In this document: piece after piece, positions 7,087-9,224 of the stretch | How positions within the stretch are numbered: position 1 is the stretch's first letter | How the letters are laid out: each line of letters opens with the position of its first letter | Source: Balneolaceae bacterium | Lineage (GTDB): Bacteria > Bacteroidota > Rhodothermia > Balneolales > Balneolaceae | DNA: 9,224 nt | NCBI GenBank assembly: GCA_021767245.1 | Contig: JAASTO010000094.1 | Span: 1-9,224, forward strand | Direction: 5' to 3' | Translations under genes and position numbers: made by a program | The notes under the pieces: model-generated | The model's database searches: none | What the model saw: the letters and a program-made list of their open reading frames with translations, nothing else | What the model was told of the DNA's origin: nothing

Positions 7087-7815
7087 ATGAAAAAATTAAA
7101 TTTATTTACCGTTTTAGTATTGGGTTCATTCTTAATTACAGCTTGTACCCAGAAAGAGTCACAATCTCAAACTCAAGCTGTTCAGTTAGCTTCAGCGGTT
7201 GTGACGGATGAGATCCAAAATGAAAAAACACCTCAGCAGATCATTAAGGAGATGGCTGAAGGTAACGAAAGGTTTACAAATAACAGCCTGACTCCAAGAG
7301 ACTATCAGGCACAGGTTAAAGCAACCGCCGGAGGGCAATACCCTGAGGCGATCGTAATATCTTGTGTAGACAGCCGGGTTCCGGTTGAAAAGGTCTTCGA
7401 TAAAGGTGTTGGAGATATTTTTGTAGCACGGGTAGCCGGTAACTTCGTTAACGAAGACATTCTTGGAAGTGCTGAATTTGCAACCGCTGTAGCCGGTTCC
7501 AAGGTGGTGGTTATTATGGGGCACGAAGCTTGCGGTGCCGTAAAAGCGGCTATTGATGGTGTGGAAATGGGTAACATAACAGCAATGCTGGATAAGATCG
7601 AACCCGCTATTGACATGTCAGAGAACTTTAATGGTGAGCAATCGTCTTCAAACAATGAGTATGTTACTGAGGTTGTGAATAACAACGTTCGTAACACCAT
7701 AGCTGAAATGCGTGAGAACAGCCCGATCATAGCCGAACTGGAGCGCAACGGAGATGTTGTGATTGCCGGTGCGTTTTATGACCTGGATACCGGTAAAGTC
7801 ACCTTTTTGGATTAA
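7087..7815 (+). CDS. beta-class carbonic anhydrase, lipoprotein form
   Basis: This enzyme interconverts CO2 and bicarbonate with a zinc ion. The beta-class site is complete: C93, D95 and R97 in SCVDSR, and H146 and C149 in GHEACG. The family opening TPQQIIKEMAEGNERF (48-63) and the motif RVAGNFVNEDILGSAEFA (115-132) are also present. The N-terminus is a lipoprotein signal: MKK, a hydrophobic core, and the lipobox LITAC with C20 as the lipid-carrying residue. The mature enzyme should therefore be tethered outside the inner membrane, not cytoplasmic like most beta enzymes. About 25 linker residues separate C20 from the catalytic domain. In-frame TAA at 7081-7083 fixes the start at the ATG at 7087, which has no Shine-Dalgarno site. 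Length (242) fits signal plus domain. A strong terminator follows. Confidence 0.94.
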   Translation: MKKLNLFTVLVLGSFLITACTQKESQSQTQAVQLASAVVTDEIQNEKTPQQIIKEMAEGNERFTNNSLTPRDYQAQVKATAGGQYPEAIVISCVDSRVPVEKVFDKGVGDIFVARVAGNFVNEDILGSAEFATAVAGSKVVVIMGHEACGAVKAAIDGVEMGNITAMLDKIEPAIDMSENFNGEQSSSNNEYVTEVVNNNVRNTIAEMRENSPIIAELERNGDVVIAGAFYDLDTGKVTFLD

Positions 7816-7848
7816 GAAACAGGAAAAGATAGATAAGGCTAAGACAAG

Positions 7849-7881
7849 AAAGAGGGAGTGTGAGGCTCCCTCTTTTTTTTT
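7849..7881 (+). terminator. intrinsic terminator after the carbonic anhydrase gene
   Basis: AGAGGGAG (7851-7858) and CTCCCTCT (7866-7873) form an 8-bp GC-rich stem, extendable by flanking A-T pairs, with a 7-nt loop and T run to 7881. It begins about 35 bp after the stop and lies 22 bp from the end of the convergent GH3 gene. The reverse strand has a weaker T-rich tail (TCTTTCTT), so it may also help end that transcript. Confidence 0.9.
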
Positions 7882-7903
7882 GAAAATAAGTTAGCTAATA
7901 ATG

Positions 7904-9224
7904 TTACTCAGGCACTTCAAGATGGAAACGTTTAGTTTTTTTACTGACCTGGATCTTAAAGTAACCTTCCTCAAGTATAGGTTTTCCATCAAAATCAGGG
8001 TATGTAAGGTCTTTTTCAGGGTGTAAAGTAAGAACCACTTTTCTGGATTCACCCGGGTTCAATTCCACTCGTTCAAAATGTATGAGTTCTTTAACAGGGC
8101 GGGATATTCTTCCAACTTCATCCGTAATGAACCACAGAATAGTTTCAGTTCCGAGACGGTGACCGGTATTTGTGATAGTTATCTCAGCTTCGATAGTATC
8201 ATCTGCTTTAATGGAATTTTTGTCTAATTTAAGTTCACTGTAGCTAAAATTGGTGTAACTCAAGCCATGTCCGAATTCCCATTCTGCTATGGTATCATCG
8301 TCTTGTTCAATATTGTTGGCAACTTCTGAATCGAAGTGATAGGAGGCACTTGGCTTATGGTTATAGGGTACAAAATATCCAACGTATTGAGGGTAAGAAA
8401 ATGGAAGTTTTCCACTTGGGTTGACGGTGCCACTAATAACATCCGTGATGGCTTGCGCTCCTTCAAATCCGGGTAAACCGGCCCAAATGATCGCATCTGT
8501 ATCGTCAACTATTTCAGAGATGACACGTGGCCGGCCTTCAACCAACACAAGAATGGATGGTTTGCCGGATCGGTTGACCGTTTTTATGAGCTCGAGTTGA
8601 TCATCTGATAAACTCAGATCAGTGATGTTACCAACAAACTCCGTGTATGGCTCTTCGCCTGCGGCTATGATGACTGCGTCTGCCTTGTCCAATGCCTGTT
8701 CAAATTGAGTGCGTAAGGAGCTTTCAGGCTCTCCCATAGAATCTAAACCGTTCACGGTTGCAGAAGGGTACTGTTGCTGAAGAGCCTCGCTAATGGTCTT
8801 CATGCTTTCGGGGTATTGGTCTTCTATACCTCCCTGCCAGGCAAGTGTCCATCCTCCTGAAAGGTTTCTCTTACTGTTGGCAGATGGACCTACAACCAAT
8901 AGGTTCTTCACGTCACCTGATAACGGAAGGATCTTATTTTGATTCTTTAGAAGAACCATCGATTGCCGAGCAGATCTAAGGGCGAGTTCTTTGTGAGCAG
9001 GACGGCCAATATTTTCAATTCCTTTACCTGATGGATAAGGGTGTTCAAAGAGCCCCAACTCAAACTTCAGTTTCAATATTCGGCGAACCGATTGATCTAA
9101 TCGTTCTTCTGTGATTTTACCTTCATTGACCAGGTTGATCAGGCTTTCATTGAATTTAAGCGAGTTAGGGGTCATACTCATATCCACACCTGCATCAATG
9201 GCCTGGTAAGTCGCTTCCTTATAA
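7904..9224 (-). CDS. GH3 family glycoside hydrolase, exo-beta-glucanase/beta-glucosidase type (5' end outside window)
   Basis: GH3 enzymes remove glucose or related sugars from the non-reducing ends of beta-linked glycans. The frame stays open to the window edge, reading YKEATYQAIDAGVDMSM, so this is a C-terminal piece of 439 residues; an internal GTG at 9187 is not the start. The TIM-barrel with the aspartate nucleophile is mostly missing. The GH3 C-terminal domain (about 90-283) has GGWTLAWQGG (W125, W129), resembling the glucose-clamping tryptophan motif of barley exohydrolase ExoI. AGEEPYTEFVGN matches the segment holding that enzyme's acid/base, here E195, and NPSGKLPFSYP (268-278) follows. 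A fibronectin-III-like domain (about 335-435) closes it, unlike ExoI. Export cannot be judged without the N-terminus. The gene converges on the carbonic anhydrase gene and nothing ties it functionally to its neighbours. Confidence 0.93.
   Translation of the reverse strand, partial: YKEATYQAIDAGVDMSMTPNSLKFNESLINLVNEGKITEERLDQSVRRILKLKFELGLFEHPYPSGKGIENIGRPAHKELALRSARQSMVLLKNQNKILPLSGDVKNLLVVGPSANSKRNLSGGWTLAWQGGIEDQYPESMKTISEALQQQYPSATVNGLDSMGEPESSLRTQFEQALDKADAVIIAAGEEPYTEFVGNITDLSLSDDQLELIKTVNRSGKPSILVLVEGRPRVISEIVDDTDAIIWAGLPGFEGAQAITDVISGTVNPSGKLPFSYPQYVGYFVPYNHKPSASYHFDSEVANNIEQDDDTIAEWEFGHGLSYTNFSYSELKLDKNSIKADDTIEAEITITNTGHRLGTETILWFITDEVGRISRPVKELIHFERVELNPGESRKVVLTLHPEKDLTYPDFDGKPILEEGYFKIQVSKKTKRFHLEVPE

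Noticed and set aside
7192..7748. Reverse-strand open frames inside the carbonic anhydrase gene, and 8287-8508 inside the GH3 gene
   Set aside because: They are antisense or same-strand shadows of genes with complete family motifs.
9185..9187. GTG as the start of the GH3 gene
   Set aside because: The frame continues open to base 9224 with family-like residues (YQAIDAG), so the gene simply runs off the window.
1..9224. CRISPR array, insertion sequence, prophage, tRNA or rRNA
   Set aside because: No spaced direct repeats, transposase-like protein, terminal inverted repeats or tRNA-like cloverleaf were seen in the window.

Overview
The window reads as chromosomal housekeeping DNA followed by envelope and carbohydrate genes from a Gram-negative bacterium of the Bacteroidota/Rhodothermota/Balneolota kind. 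The indications are a TonB-dependent receptor with an N-terminal carboxypeptidase-regulatory-like domain, recF directly followed by a short DUF721 gene, a YbbR-like membrane protein, few Shine-Dalgarno sites, and several matches to the Bacteroidota -7 promoter motif TAnnTTTG. The exact lineage is inferred, not proven.

Layout, left half: eno (63-1352, +) ends at a strong intrinsic terminator. A 266-bp gap follows, holding a second, separate terminator hairpin with no recognised gene in front of it. Next comes a forward gene set: recF (1619-2752), a DUF721/DciA-like gene that overlaps recF by ATGA (2749-3042), and a YbbR-like gene (3077-4087). RecF acts at gaps and stalled forks, and DUF721 proteins of the DciA type act on the replicative helicase, so this pair is a small replication/repair unit. 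The YbbR-like gene may simply be co-transcribed.

Layout, right half: a TonB-dependent receptor gene (4097-6466, -) converges on the YbbR-like gene with only 9 bp between the stop codons. It is divergent from a small unrecognised membrane-anchored protein (6621-6920, +). The space between these two carries a candidate promoter for each direction and a perfect 14-bp AT palindrome. A beta-carbonic anhydrase made as a lipoprotein follows (7087-7815, +) with its own strong terminator. The window ends inside a GH3 glycoside hydrolase (7904 to past 9224, -) whose N-terminus lies outside.

I found no mobile element, CRISPR array, tRNA or rRNA, and no clearly new multi-gene system. The points most worth checking are the lipoprotein location of the carbonic anhydrase, the apparent leaderless start of the small membrane protein, the double-terminator leader before recF, and the translationally coupled recF-dciA pair.
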